From contig NZ_BNAF01000006.1 of NCBI RefSeq assembly GCF_014653155.1, positions 124,001-188,000 on the forward strand: a DNA stretch of 64,000 nucleotides. Direction: 5' to 3'. Positions 28,215 to 37,658 of this stretch are shown in pieces. The stretch's first letter is position 1, and every line of letters begins with the position of its first letter. The position numbers were made by a program, and so were the translations under genes. The notes under the pieces were generated by a model, which did not search any database, was not told where the DNA came from, and worked only from the letters and a program-made list of their open reading frames with translations. The stretch comes from Sphingobacterium griseoflavum. GTDB lineage: Bacteria; Bacteroidota; Bacteroidia; Sphingobacteriales; Sphingobacteriaceae.

Positions 28215-30041
28215 CTAACTCTCGAAAAAGACAGGGCGATCTAATTTCATTGCGATACGATAGGCTGCATTTACAAGGCCAACATGGCTGTATGCCTGCG
28301 GAAAATTACCCCACTGGCTACCATCATCTTCTTGGATATCTTCGCTAAATAGCATGAGGTGGTTACCAAATGACAAGAGTTGCTTGAAAACCTCTTGCGC
28401 TTCGTCCAGTCGGCCCACACATGCTAAAGCCTCTACATACCAAAAAGCACATACTAAAAATGTGGCTTTTGGTTTTCCGAAATCGTCGCGGTGCAGATAA
28501 CGATAAAATAAGCCGTGTTCGCCTTTCAGCTCTTTTTCAAGCTCGATCAAATGTGTTTTAGCTCGCTCGCTGCTGGGATCTAAATAACCCATCATGATAA
28601 GCTGCAGCGTGGATGCGTCTACATTGTCACTACCAACGGCATTCATGTACACACCCTTGTCCGCTACAAAGCAGCTTTCGATGTGTGCGCTGGCCTTATC
28701 TCTCAGATAAAGAGCTTTTTTTTCCATATCGGCCAAATTGTATTGCTTAGCGATCTTAAGTGCAGCAGTTGCGCCAGCCCATTGAAAGAGGTTTGAATAG
28801 CAGTGCCTGTTTTCAAAGTTCCTAAATTCCCATATTCCTGCATCTTTTTCATCAATGGTAGTTTCGATTTTATCCAAGATAAACTCTGTCCAGTCTTTTG
28901 TGAACGCTAAATTTTGGTGTCTGAATCGGTGGTCGGTAAAAAGCGGAAGCAGGGCGATCAAGGCCTGGCCGTATACATCGTTTTGAATATGCTCGCTGGC
29001 TTGGTTTCCGACACGTATAGGCTTGTTGCCGAGATAACCTTCCAAATAATCCAGCGTATGCTCCTCCAATTTGTGATGTCCAAATATTCCGTAAAGCGGC
29101 TGCAACCTTCCCGTATCGGTCTGGGTGATGTTGGCTATATAAGACGCATAGCGTTCCATCTCTTCAAAATGACCGATGTGGCTCAGTGCCTGCAATACAT
29201 AGTAGCTGTCACGCAGCCAACAGTACCGGTAATCCCAGTTGCGGCCCGATCCAGGGAATTCAGGCAAACTGGTCGTGCTAGCGGCGATAATAGCCCCTGT
29301 ATCTTCGTATTGGTGCAGCTTTAAAGCTAAGGAAGAACGAATCACTTCCTGTTGATAAAAGGAAGGAATGGACGCATTCTTAACCCATTTACGCCAATAC
29401 TGCTTGGTACGTTTAAGAAAATCTTCAGCGGTTCGCTCGATTGCAGCCTCGAATGGACTGCCATAAGTGAGCACGAGATAAATGGGTTTACTTAATACAT
29501 AGGGTATATCGTCGTCGAAAAAGTGGCTGATGGGCATATTCGTCGCCAATCGCATTTTTACATCGGCTCGTTCAAACTGGATATGGTTGCTGCCTCTGAA
29601 TTTCTCAAACGACTGCTGACCATAATTGAAGACTGGATCGCAGGTAACCTTGATCTTGGGATGACCAGCTATCGGTTCCACCTTGCGAATGAGCATTAAC
29701 GGTTTGTAGTAGCGCTCATATTGCTCGAAGCGCGGTGCAAAATCGGTTACTCGGTAGCTGCCTTCTTCGGATTCGATAGTGGTGGCTAAAATATTCGTAT
29801 TCTCCAGATAGTGTTGCGTGCTACTGACGATATCACCACTAGGTAATATGGAGAATTCACCGCCAAGGCCTTTATCCAGTAGACCGCCAAAAATAAACGT
29901 GTCTTGAAAGGATGGCCAGCACAGCCAGCTGATATTAGCTGATTTATCCACATGGGCGATAAAGGCACAATTGCCGATGATCCCGGTATTGTATACATGT
30001 TTTCTTTCTTTGTGCATGTTAAAATTATTGAAAATGAGCAT
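28215..30041 (-). CDS. GH15 family glycosidase (glucoamylase/trehalase-like)
   Basis: This 608-residue cytoplasmic protein starts with the GH15 N-terminal beta domain (YNTGIIGNCAFIAHVDKSANISWLCWPSFQ). It has the (alpha/alpha)6 barrel with the family signature GRNWDYRYCWLRDSYYVLQAL and LQPLYGIFGHHKLEEHTLDYLEGYLG. In bacteria this subgroup includes alpha,alpha-trehalases. Its start overlaps the stop of the trehalose-6-phosphate synthase gene (30025) by 17 bp if translation begins at 30041; an ATG at 30017 would give an 8-residue shorter protein with a 7-bp gap. This coupling suggests trehalose turnover. Confidence 0.9.
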   Translation of the reverse strand: MLIFNNFNMHKERKHVYNTGIIGNCAFIAHVDKSANISWLCWPSFQDTFIFGGLLDKGLGGEFSILPSGDIVSSTQHYLENTNILATTIESEEGSYRVTDFAPRFEQYERYYKPLMLIRKVEPIAGHPKIKVTCDPVFNYGQQSFEKFRGSNHIQFERADVKMRLATNMPISHFFDDDIPYVLSKPIYLVLTYGSPFEAAIERTAEDFLKRTKQYWRKWVKNASIPSFYQQEVIRSSLALKLHQYEDTGAIIAASTTSLPEFPGSGRNWDYRYCWLRDSYYVLQALSHIGHFEEMERYASYIANITQTDTGRLQPLYGIFGHHKLEEHTLDYLEGYLGNKPIRVGNQASEHIQNDVYGQALIALLPLFTDHRFRHQNLAFTKDWTEFILDKIETTIDEKDAGIWEFRNFENRHCYSNLFQWAGATAALKIAKQYNLADMEKKALYLRDKASAHIESCFVADKGVYMNAVGSDNVDASTLQLIMMGYLDPSSERAKTHLIELEKELKGEHGLFYRYLHRDDFGKPKATFLVCAFWYVEALACVGRLDEAQEVFKQLLSFGNHLMLFSEDIQEDDGSQWGNFPQAYSHVGLVNAAYRIAMKLDRPVFFES

Positions 30042-32274
30042 TGTTACTGTTGCTATCAGCGGTGTCTAGGTTTCCGGTAGCAAAATAGTCAATTAGCGCT
30101 ACCGCTTCCTCCTGACTCTCCACATAATATTGAGCAGCAGATTTTTTGTTCCCGACCTTTACGGTAATGGCTTGCTCTGGAAGATCATGGAACATATCTT
30201 CATCGGTAGCATCGTCTCCTATGGCAAAAATAAAATCAGGTTGGTAATCGGCTACGACTTCCATCGCAGCTTTTCCTTTGTTCAATTCACTGCTTTTGAC
30301 CTCGATCACTTTATCACCCATGAGCAGTTGCAAACCATGGTGTGGTATGAGATAGCGCAAGCTATCCACGAGCTCTTGCGAACGCAACTGTCCCAAGCCA
30401 TTTTGCGCTTTTCGATAGTGCCACGCGAGTGAGTACGTTTTCTCTTCAACGATCGCGCCGGCGGTGCGGTTAGCAAATTTATTCATGATATGTTTGACGG
30501 GTATTTTCCAACGTGTAGAGATATGGTTTTTTCCGTGCCAGCTATGCTCGGGGTAATTGCTCCATGCGCCATGTTCGGCCACAAGGTAATACTCTTTCTT
30601 ACCAAACCAGCGCTCTAGCGTTTCGTGAGGACGACCGCTAATGATCACAATCTGGTTCGCCGGATTACTTTGTAGTAATTCTAGGGTGCGGTAAAGCGAT
30701 TCAGTAGGGGAGGCTGCATCCGCATCTTTGTGAAAGCCGATCAAGGTACCGTCGTAGTCCAGAAAAAACAGCCTTCTTTTGGCGTTTTGATAACGCAGAG
30801 AGATGCTGTCCTTTACTTCTGAACGGACACGTCTGGCCATTTCCTGCTTCTGCAAGGTCTTTATCTCGTGGAGACGATTAAAGAAGATCTTAACCCAGTG
30901 TCTTACATTGAATTTACGAACGATTTCTATACTGTCTTGCATTCTCCGTTGTTGTTCGTGTTCCGGCATTTCAATGGCCTGTTTCAAAGCTTGGCGTATT
31001 TGGTCAATAGAATTGGGATTTACCTGAATGGCTTCAAGCAACTCTTTAGATGCGCCCGCCAATTCACTTAAAACCAGTACGCCATTACTTTCTACCTTGC
31101 TCGCTACGTACTCTTTACAGACAAGATTCATGCCGTCGCGAATGGAGGTGACGAGGCAAATATCGGCAGCTACGTACAGTGCTGAAAGCTCTTCCAAAGG
31201 ATAGGAGTTGTAATAATAGGCGATTGGTTGCCATTCGTTGACCCCGTAAACCGAATTGATGTGGCCTACAGCCCGATCAATTTCATCGCGCAATAGTCTA
31301 TATTGGGGTACGGTATCCCGAGACGGTACAACCAATTGATAGAGCACAACTTGTTCTCGCAATTCGGGGTGCTCTTGCAGCAAACTCTCATAGGCTTGCA
31401 AACGTTCTATTATCCCTTTGCTATAATCGAGCCTATCGATACAAAGTATAAATTTTCTGTTCCGGTAGTATTGCTTTATCTCTTGTGCGCGTTGCTGGAT
31501 TGATGTGCTTTTCGCTAAGTCACTAAATTTGTCGAAATCGATTCCCATAGGATAAACCTCTGCATACACGCTGCGGCCATCTACAAGCAAACAATTATTT
31601 TGAATGGGCAAGCCCAAAAGGTGGGTGCAAGCATTTAAAAAATGCTGGGTATCATTGTACGTATGAAAAGCGATCAAATCGGCTCCCAGCAAACCTTTTA
31701 TCAGTTCATCACGCCAAGGTATACAACGAAAGACCTCATCGGGAGGAAACGGGATATGCTGGAAATAGCCGATAGCAATAGTAGGATGATCTTCTCGGAC
31801 TAGTTGCGGAAGTAGCATAAGTTGATAGTCATGAATCCATACTTCATCCTTTTCGTCCGGATCCTGTCGATTGATGACCTCGGCAAACTTTTTATTTACT
31901 TGTTGGTAAACGTGCCAATTTTCCGTGTTATAGACGGCGTAGGATAAGCGGTAGTGGAAGATCGGCCATAAGACCTCATTGGAGAACCCTTCATAATAAC
32001 CCTGCAACTCTTCTTCGGTCAGAAAGACCGGTACAAGGTTCAGTTCGGCAAGTTTTTCCCTAGTTAGTCGTTCTTCTTGTTCGCTTTCCGGAACAAAGCC
32101 GGGCCAGCCTACCCAAATATTACCTTCTTGCTGGTAAATGGAGCCAAGTCCGGTAGCTAAGCCGCCTTCGCTGGGAATGAAATGAAGATCACCGTCACGT
32201 CGTTCGACCCGAACTGGCAATCGATTGGAAATAATTATTGTTTTCTTATTACGCATATGTTTTGAAAAAATCAT
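30025..32274 (-). CDS. otsAB: Bifunctional trehalose-6-phosphate synthase/phosphatase
   Basis: The 749-residue fusion carries a GT20 synthase (about 8-490; [66 protein letters not shown]) and a HAD phosphatase (about 500-735; [11 protein letters not shown] with Asp506/Asp508, [18 protein letters not shown]). The synthase makes trehalose-6-phosphate from UDP-glucose and glucose-6-phosphate, and the phosphatase releases trehalose, an osmotic and desiccation protectant. Both active sites look complete. An ATG at 32256 is an alternative start. It is translationally coupled to GH15. Confidence 0.95.
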   Translation of the reverse strand: MIFSKHMRNKKTIIISNRLPVRVERRDGDLHFIPSEGGLATGLGSIYQQEGNIWVGWPGFVPESEQEERLTREKLAELNLVPVFLTEEELQGYYEGFSNEVLWPIFHYRLSYAVYNTENWHVYQQVNKKFAEVINRQDPDEKDEVWIHDYQLMLLPQLVREDHPTIAIGYFQHIPFPPDEVFRCIPWRDELIKGLLGADLIAFHTYNDTQHFLNACTHLLGLPIQNNCLLVDGRSVYAEVYPMGIDFDKFSDLAKSTSIQQRAQEIKQYYRNRKFILCIDRLDYSKGIIERLQAYESLLQEHPELREQVVLYQLVVPSRDTVPQYRLLRDEIDRAVGHINSVYGVNEWQPIAYYYNSYPLEELSALYVAADICLVTSIRDGMNLVCKEYVASKVESNGVLVLSELAGASKELLEAIQVNPNSIDQIRQALKQAIEMPEHEQQRRMQDSIEIVRKFNVRHWVKIFFNRLHEIKTLQKQEMARRVRSEVKDSISLRYQNAKRRLFFLDYDGTLIGFHKDADAASPTESLYRTLELLQSNPANQIVIISGRPHETLERWFGKKEYYLVAEHGAWSNYPEHSWHGKNHISTRWKIPVKHIMNKFANRTAGAIVEEKTYSLAWHYRKAQNGLGQLRSQELVDSLRYLIPHHGLQLLMGDKVIEVKSSELNKGKAAMEVVADYQPDFIFAIGDDATDEDMFHDLPEQAITVKVGNKKSAAQYYVESQEEAVALIDYFATGNLDTADSNSNNAHFQ

Positions 32275-32421
32275 GAAGCAGGCGGGTTAGGGTAAGCCAT
32301 ACTTCTTATCAACAGGTATGAAAATAACAAGCCAATCCCCAAAATGTTTTGACATTTCTTAAGGTTGGCTTGATTTTTCAGCATATCGAAACAGATCAGC
32401 CCCTTATTGGCTATTATATTT

Positions 32422-33543
32422 TCAAAATCGATTTAACGATGCGATACCTGTAGATAAAACGTCGTTGTTTTGCGGCAACGTATGTACTTGACCGCCATTT
32501 CTATAGGCAATTAGCGCGATACGGTTGATAATATCTGCAAGACTTGAATCATCAGGATTAATTTGGCGATTTTCCAAAGAAATTGTGCCGGCCAAGTTCA
32601 ATCCTTCCGTTACGAATAAGGACGCGATGCGACTATCCAGCGCATGTTGCGCTATATCCACCACATCTTCCGATGCGAGGCTTTCAGCTTTTGCCCGGGC
32701 GAGGCGTTCTACGTCATTGTCCAACGCAAGCTGTCGCTGTCGGTCAATCAAATCTAGCGCGGATTGATGCAAACGCGTTTTATCGGTATGTTCCGCATTC
32801 AATGATAAATACTCCTTCTGTAGACACTCGTTTCTACTAAGCGATTGAAATAAGCTTTGGTTTTCGGGCAAAGAAGCTAGGTATAGGGGTAGTTTATACT
32901 GTTTGCTGTAGCGCTCCTTGATCTCTTGGTCAATACGCCTAAAAAACCGCGTGTTATCCGTCTCACGCTCCTCCGTAATTTCCATATAACCGTGTATTGC
33001 CGCTGATCCTCCGGCTGCGGCATGCAGGTGGTTATCTGTCAAATCGTGTCCCAGTGCTGCCTTCATCGTGGTGGGGATATCGGTATCCAACGCTATCTCC
33101 TCGAAGTGGTATCGATTTCCTTCGAACAGCTTTACGTGATTTTTCCCGAGGGCCAGTACCTGAAATGTTCTGTTTTGCTTTGCGAATTCAAACAAGGGTA
33201 AAACATAAAAGCACGCATCCATATAGCATACGTTCGGTATGGAAATAGGCAAAAAAATGGTTTCAAATAGCTTTTCCGATGAAAAAATTGCCAACGTGCC
33301 GTCTCCTTCGCGAACAAATTCCTTACTATTCAGTAACGACTCGACGGGATGCAGTAAACCATCTAAAATAGGCTCATGTGCTCCATCAGTTTTCGAACGG
33401 ATCTCCTTGATGCTATTTTTTAACGCTAAAGCATCAAGGTTGCTATCTGCAACACTGCTATGCAACGGAAGATAAATGCTTAAACAAGGTGCTGCATCGC
33501 TTGTAGTCAGGGCGTTCAGTAATTCGGCATCTAATGTCTTCAT
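32422..33543 (-). CDS. baeRF3-type bacterial homologue of eukaryotic/archaeal release factor
   Basis: This 373-residue protein matches the bacterial archaeo-eukaryotic release-factor (baeRF) pattern. The N-terminal part (CLSIYLPL.., ALKNSIKEI) is eRF1-like. The middle has FQVLALGKNHVKLFEGNRYHFEEIAL, and the C-terminal part resembles an L7Ae/eL30-like domain (DVVDIAQHALDSRIASLFVTEGLNLAG). No GGQ is seen, as expected for the baeRF3/10-like groups. The family is predicted to act on ribosomes (rescue or hibernation), without an assigned reaction to my knowledge. It lies between the trehalose operon and the phytochrome kinase, all minus-strand. Confidence 0.75.
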   Translation of the reverse strand: MKTLDAELLNALTTSDAAPCLSIYLPLHSSVADSNLDALALKNSIKEIRSKTDGAHEPILDGLLHPVESLLNSKEFVREGDGTLAIFSSEKLFETIFLPISIPNVCYMDACFYVLPLFEFAKQNRTFQVLALGKNHVKLFEGNRYHFEEIALDTDIPTTMKAALGHDLTDNHLHAAAGGSAAIHGYMEITEERETDNTRFFRRIDQEIKERYSKQYKLPLYLASLPENQSLFQSLSRNECLQKEYLSLNAEHTDKTRLHQSALDLIDRQRQLALDNDVERLARAKAESLASEDVVDIAQHALDSRIASLFVTEGLNLAGTISLENRQINPDDSSLADIINRIALIAYRNGGQVHTLPQNNDVLSTGIASLNRF

Positions 33544-33718
33544 AAATATCTGTTTTTTTAATGAAACGTTACTTTACCAATGAACACATGAGTAGCGTAA
33601 TGGTTCAAATATACCCGCTGTACGACTTTCTCTGTATGATCTACCGATCACTAACAAGCTCGGCATCGCTATCGCTTTATCGACCGATTGAGCGCTGTTG
33701 CCTGTTGAGCGTAAAAAA

Positions 33719-35911
33719 TTAATTTGGAAAATACAAATGAAAGATCGTACCCTTTCCGATTTCACTTTCTACATCAACCTGGGCACCCAACCGTTCGACG
33801 ATGCGTTTAACGATCGCTAAGCCTACGCCAGAACCATCAAAATTGCTGGAGTTCGACATTCTTTTGAACATATCAAAAACATGTTTGAGTTCATCCTGAG
33901 GTATTCCTATACCGTTGTCTTCAATTGTATAGCGCACTTTACCATTTGTTTGCACGCTAAATATATGGACACTGGCATCGGCTTGCTTACTGCTGTATTT
34001 AATAGCATTACTGATCACATTAGAAAAAAGCTGGTAAATCAATGTCGGTTCTCCGTGTATCGGATGCAGCTCGCCGATAGTGAACTGACAGTGCTGCGCG
34101 GTGTATAATGTCTGACAGTGCGCCACGATCTGCGGAATTAATTGCTCGGTTTGTATGACTGTAGGTTCGTAACGGAATTGTTTTACTTTTGAGCATTCAT
34201 ATATTTTATCGAGCATATCCTCCATCAATTCGCTGGCATCCTTCATATTGTCCGTTAACCTGCCTAATAGTTCGGAAGAAAGACCTTTTTTGCTCTGTAA
34301 CATCTGCACCGATAATTTGATGACAGACAAGGGGTTTTTTAGATCGTGACTTACGGTGTATGCATAGGTGTCTAATGCGTTATTTAATTGAATGAGTTCC
34401 TGATTTAAGGTGTGGATCTCTTGCGATTTACGTAAAAGGCTTTCCCGGATCAGCTTTCTTACACGTTTCATAAAATAAATATCCGATTTGCTCCACGAAG
34501 GGGCAATTCCGTTCACCATCTCCTTCCAGGCATCGAAGGACGATCTCGGCGATGGAACGAAAACTTGGTTCTCCTGATCGTAGGCCATAACCTTTTCGGG
34601 CTTACCGGCCCACAGCCTTTCTATGGCCTGTTCACGTCTGAACCAAAGCAAGCTATACGTTCTGGAAGAGTCCATGTCCATTTTCACCACCCCAGCAAAG
34701 TCAGCATCCGTCACGCCCAGCGTTAGTCCAAATTTCTTGCGGAAGTCTTCACGCTTATAAAAGGACTTTTCGGACTTTTTATTAATAAACGCATGTATTT
34801 GACGGACCTGTGTAACTGTTGGCGAAGAGCCAAATACAAATGTCTCACCCTTATTCACCATGGCAAAACCGTCTGCACGCGTAAACTTGCACAATTGTTC
34901 GGCAATGTCTGGCATCAGTTCCGGCATACTGCTTCCTAATAGTAACTTTTCCTTCAAAGCCAGCTCAAATTCTTTGACCTGTTTCCCTATATATAAATCA
35001 TTTTCCTTCTCCATGATCAAATATCGGCTCACAGCATACTTCGTTAGCAACATGGCCAATTGGCGTTGAGATAGATCAATTGCCTTGGCCGACTGATGCT
35101 GGCAGGTCACCAATCCCCATAATTTACCATGTGCAACGATAGAAAAACTAATGCTAGCGCGTACGCCAGCATGCTCAAGGTACTGCAGATGGATAGGAGA
35201 TAGGGCGCGTAATGCGCTTGCTGATAGATCTATTGGTTCATCCTGCAGCGCATGTATGGGATAGGTTGGGCTATGAATATCTGATGTATGGCGAGTGAGT
35301 TGCGTCAAATACAAATCGCGAGCCTGTCGCGGGATATCAAACTCCGGGTAGTGAAGCCCTAAATAGCTTGTTAGACCGGGTTTAACCTTCTCTGCAACGA
35401 CATGTCCACTGTTATCTTCCTTAAATCGATAGGTCATTACCCGATCAAAACCGATTACGTTTGATATACATTGGCATAGGATATCCCATATGGCACTTGT
35501 TTGTTCTATTTGCTGTACATAGGATTGGATTTGGATAAGCGATGATATAGCAGTTGACTGTCTTTTTTCAAACTCCAGGTACAGGTGGTCACAATCGCCG
35601 TAAATACTGAGATAAAAATCCGAGGTGCCGAGGCTAATTTCATGCACAAATCGTTTGTCCACTGGCTGACCATAGACCGATGTGATGGACGCCTCAATAG
35701 CCATCACGGACATAGGTAAAATGTTGTTGATTAGCTGGTTGACAGAGGTTTTTAGGATGCCGGTGGATGTCAAATCCATCCAATGTGAACAGTTCTCGCT
35801 TGCCGCCACTATCAACCTTTTGCGATCGGCCACAATCAGAAAGCCGTATTCCTGAATCTGACCACAGAATTGGATAGCTTCATCTTCACACCGCAGCTGG
35901 TTGATATGCAT
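33719..35911 (-). CDS. Bacteriophytochrome sensor histidine kinase
   Basis: The 730-residue protein has a PAS-GAF-PHY photosensory module followed by a kinase. Cys8 in RCEDEAIQF aligns with the bilin-binding Cys of bacteriophytochromes. The GAF has FDIPRQARDLY (the PASDIP-like motif), SPIHLQYLEHAGV with the conserved His, and WGLVTCQHQ. A PHY domain with an RREQ-like tongue follows. The kinase has YTVSHDLKNPLSVIK (His522), DNGIGIPQDE and FDGSGVGLAIV. Chromophore-contact residues look intact, so it should bind biliverdin and sense red/far-red light. No haem oxygenase or response regulator is adjacent. It precedes the baeRF gene by 175 bp. Confidence 0.93.
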   Translation of the reverse strand: MHINQLRCEDEAIQFCGQIQEYGFLIVADRKRLIVAASENCSHWMDLTSTGILKTSVNQLINNILPMSVMAIEASITSVYGQPVDKRFVHEISLGTSDFYLSIYGDCDHLYLEFEKRQSTAISSLIQIQSYVQQIEQTSAIWDILCQCISNVIGFDRVMTYRFKEDNSGHVVAEKVKPGLTSYLGLHYPEFDIPRQARDLYLTQLTRHTSDIHSPTYPIHALQDEPIDLSASALRALSPIHLQYLEHAGVRASISFSIVAHGKLWGLVTCQHQSAKAIDLSQRQLAMLLTKYAVSRYLIMEKENDLYIGKQVKEFELALKEKLLLGSSMPELMPDIAEQLCKFTRADGFAMVNKGETFVFGSSPTVTQVRQIHAFINKKSEKSFYKREDFRKKFGLTLGVTDADFAGVVKMDMDSSRTYSLLWFRREQAIERLWAGKPEKVMAYDQENQVFVPSPRSSFDAWKEMVNGIAPSWSKSDIYFMKRVRKLIRESLLRKSQEIHTLNQELIQLNNALDTYAYTVSHDLKNPLSVIKLSVQMLQSKKGLSSELLGRLTDNMKDASELMEDMLDKIYECSKVKQFRYEPTVIQTEQLIPQIVAHCQTLYTAQHCQFTIGELHPIHGEPTLIYQLFSNVISNAIKYSSKQADASVHIFSVQTNGKVRYTIEDNGIGIPQDELKHVFDMFKRMSNSSNFDGSGVGLAIVKRIVERLGAQVDVESEIGKGTIFHLYFPN

Positions 35912-36190
35912 ATTTATTTAGATTTTTTTCTAAAATACAAAACATAATTCTTTTCAGGAAAAAAATACATTTATTTATCGATGATGTTTTTTTTCTTTCA
36001 TTAAGTATTTTGCAGCGCTTTAATATGTCTAGTGCAAATACGGTGAGCACGGCGTGATTTATACGCTATCTTCCACTAAAATGAACGAAATTTAAAATCG
36101 ATTGTCCTAAGGTAGAATTTCATGGGAAATTGAAAGAGCTCGTGAATAATGTTAAAAGATAAAAAAACTTAAAACAATAATAAATTTGAT

Positions 36191-36394
36191 ATGAAAAAGT
36201 TAATTGTAAATGCTATGATGCTCGGCCTTTTCGGCTTTTTATTCGCCTGTGGAAACCCTTCACATAACAATGATGTTGATACCGCCGACACGATGATGAC
36301 GGATGGAGTAGAAGGTGTGCCGCCAATGGACACAATAAGACGCGATAGCACGGATACGCTCGGTCAACCCATGCCAACGCCACCTATGAACTAA
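36191..36394 (+). CDS. Small lipoprotein
   Basis: The 67-residue protein has an SPII signal MKKLIVNAMMLGLFGFLFAC (lipid Cys20). A short acidic, Pro/Thr/Asp-rich tail without predicted fold follows (DTADTMMTDGVEGVPPMDTIRRDS). Probably an exported stress-type lipoprotein of unknown role. It stands alone between the divergent phytochrome gene and the convergent second ECF sigma gene. Confidence 0.7.
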   Translation: MKKLIVNAMMLGLFGFLFACGNPSHNNDVDTADTMMTDGVEGVPPMDTIRRDSTDTLGQPMPTPPMN

Positions 36395-36420
36395 GCGTAA
36401 AGATTTTATGCATTAATTAT

Positions 36421-36455
36421 AAAGCAGGTGATGTACACGGTATGTCACCTGCTTT
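36421..36455 (+). terminator. Hairpin after the small lipoprotein gene
   Basis: AAAGCAGGTGA (36421-36431) pairs exactly with 36445-36455. There is no long T run, so termination would be moderate. A second weak hairpin with flanking A and T runs follows at 36589-36619 (AGCGT/ACGCT) and would end the opposing sigma gene as well. Confidence 0.5.
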
Positions 36456-36648
36456 GCGAAATTACAAAGTGTGTATCCCCCTTACTTGGCCTTAGTGGAT
36501 GGGCCAATCCTATACAAAGACAGGGGTACTGCTTTTCAATAACATCTCCTGACCTGGACAACTTTAACATTTTTAAGCGGGAGTTTTCAAAAAAAAAGCG
36601 TATCAAAACGCTCTTTTTTAGTATTTAATGGAGTGAGTATGCGACGAT

Positions 36649-37146
36649 TTATTTTCTGTACACCTTCAAATTCTTCTTTAAAATTTTTCGTGCCATGTGG
36701 ATCCTCGTTTTTACTGTTCCTTCAGCGATTTGAAGGTGGTCGGCTATCTCTTGATATTTATAGCCTTCCATAAACATGGTAAATGCAATATAATTATCTT
36801 GCGGAAGATTCTTAATTGCGTTTTGTATGTCGTTAAGCACAAATTTCGACTCGCTTTGGTTGCTCGACAATTGTTCGAAGTGAGACGTGTGGGTCAATTC
36901 ACTCTCAATGGTTCGATACTTTGTTATCTTCCGGTAGTTATTGATGTAAACGTTCCGCATAATCACAAAGAGCCATGCTACCAACTTCGGATGGTTCACG
37001 AATCGATCTAAAGAAGATAGTGATCTGATGAACGTTTCTTGCACCAATTCCTCGATTTCGTAAGGATCTTGCGTAAATTTTGTTGCTATCCGCTTCAAAA
37101 GTGGTTGGTTTTGTTCGATTGTGGTGTTCAGTAGTTCAGCTCTCAT
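36649..37146 (-). CDS. ECF-type RNA polymerase sigma factor (copy 2)
   Basis: The 165-residue sigma factor has region 2 (TKFTQDPYEIEELVQETFIRS..KLVAWLFVIMRNVYINNYRK) and region 4 (IKNLPQDNYIAFTMFMEGYKYQEIADHLQIAEGTVKTRIHMARK). Region 2 is nearly the same as in the factor at 24416 (EIEELVQET, PKLVAWL, NVYIN.YR), so the two are paralogues. No anti-sigma gene is adjacent. The 500-bp upstream region is non-coding and is shared with the divergent PAS kinase. Confidence 0.92.
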   Translation of the reverse strand: MRAELLNTTIEQNQPLLKRIATKFTQDPYEIEELVQETFIRSLSSLDRFVNHPKLVAWLFVIMRNVYINNYRKITKYRTIESELTHTSHFEQLSSNQSESKFVLNDIQNAIKNLPQDNYIAFTMFMEGYKYQEIADHLQIAEGTVKTRIHMARKILKKNLKVYRK

Positions 37147-37658
37147 ATTTCCAGTCTTTAGTTGTTAAACAATAAATACATTTGAGACATGAAGTACAAA
37201 TTTGGTGCAAAAAAAGTTTCGGAAATTGATTTATCTGCTTATATGAACACACTTTGCGACAAACACTTGTCACCTTGGATAAATACGCTAAGCCGAATAT
37301 TTTCAACAATAGACGTCTTTTTTTAGTATAAGGGGACGGATAAAAACGTTCTTTTCGAAAAAATTCTCCAATACAATTTTAGGTGTTTATTTTTTTTCAA
37401 TAAGTTTTTTCAGCAGTATGGTATCGGCTAGCAAGAAGCCCGCTATGTAGGACGTTTATCTTTTTAAAAAGTTTGTCGCTCATGCAAAAATATGTCAATT
37501 TTAAATGCTCGATCTTTATAGGTATTTTTACGTAGTGGTGCCGATATTATTCGGGTATTTTTCCTTAGTTTATAGGTTTGATTTTTGCACTTGAAGAACA
37601 GCATATGATGGTGAGTATTGACTTCGCCACATGGTAAGCCTAAGCGGTGATTTATAAA
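37147..37658. other. Divergent intergenic region, no gene seen
   Basis: About 500 bp of AT-rich sequence between ECF sigma copy 2 and the NarX-like kinase. Only short open frames without recognisable features. It probably contains both promoters; a convincing promoter could not be fixed. Confidence 0.4.
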
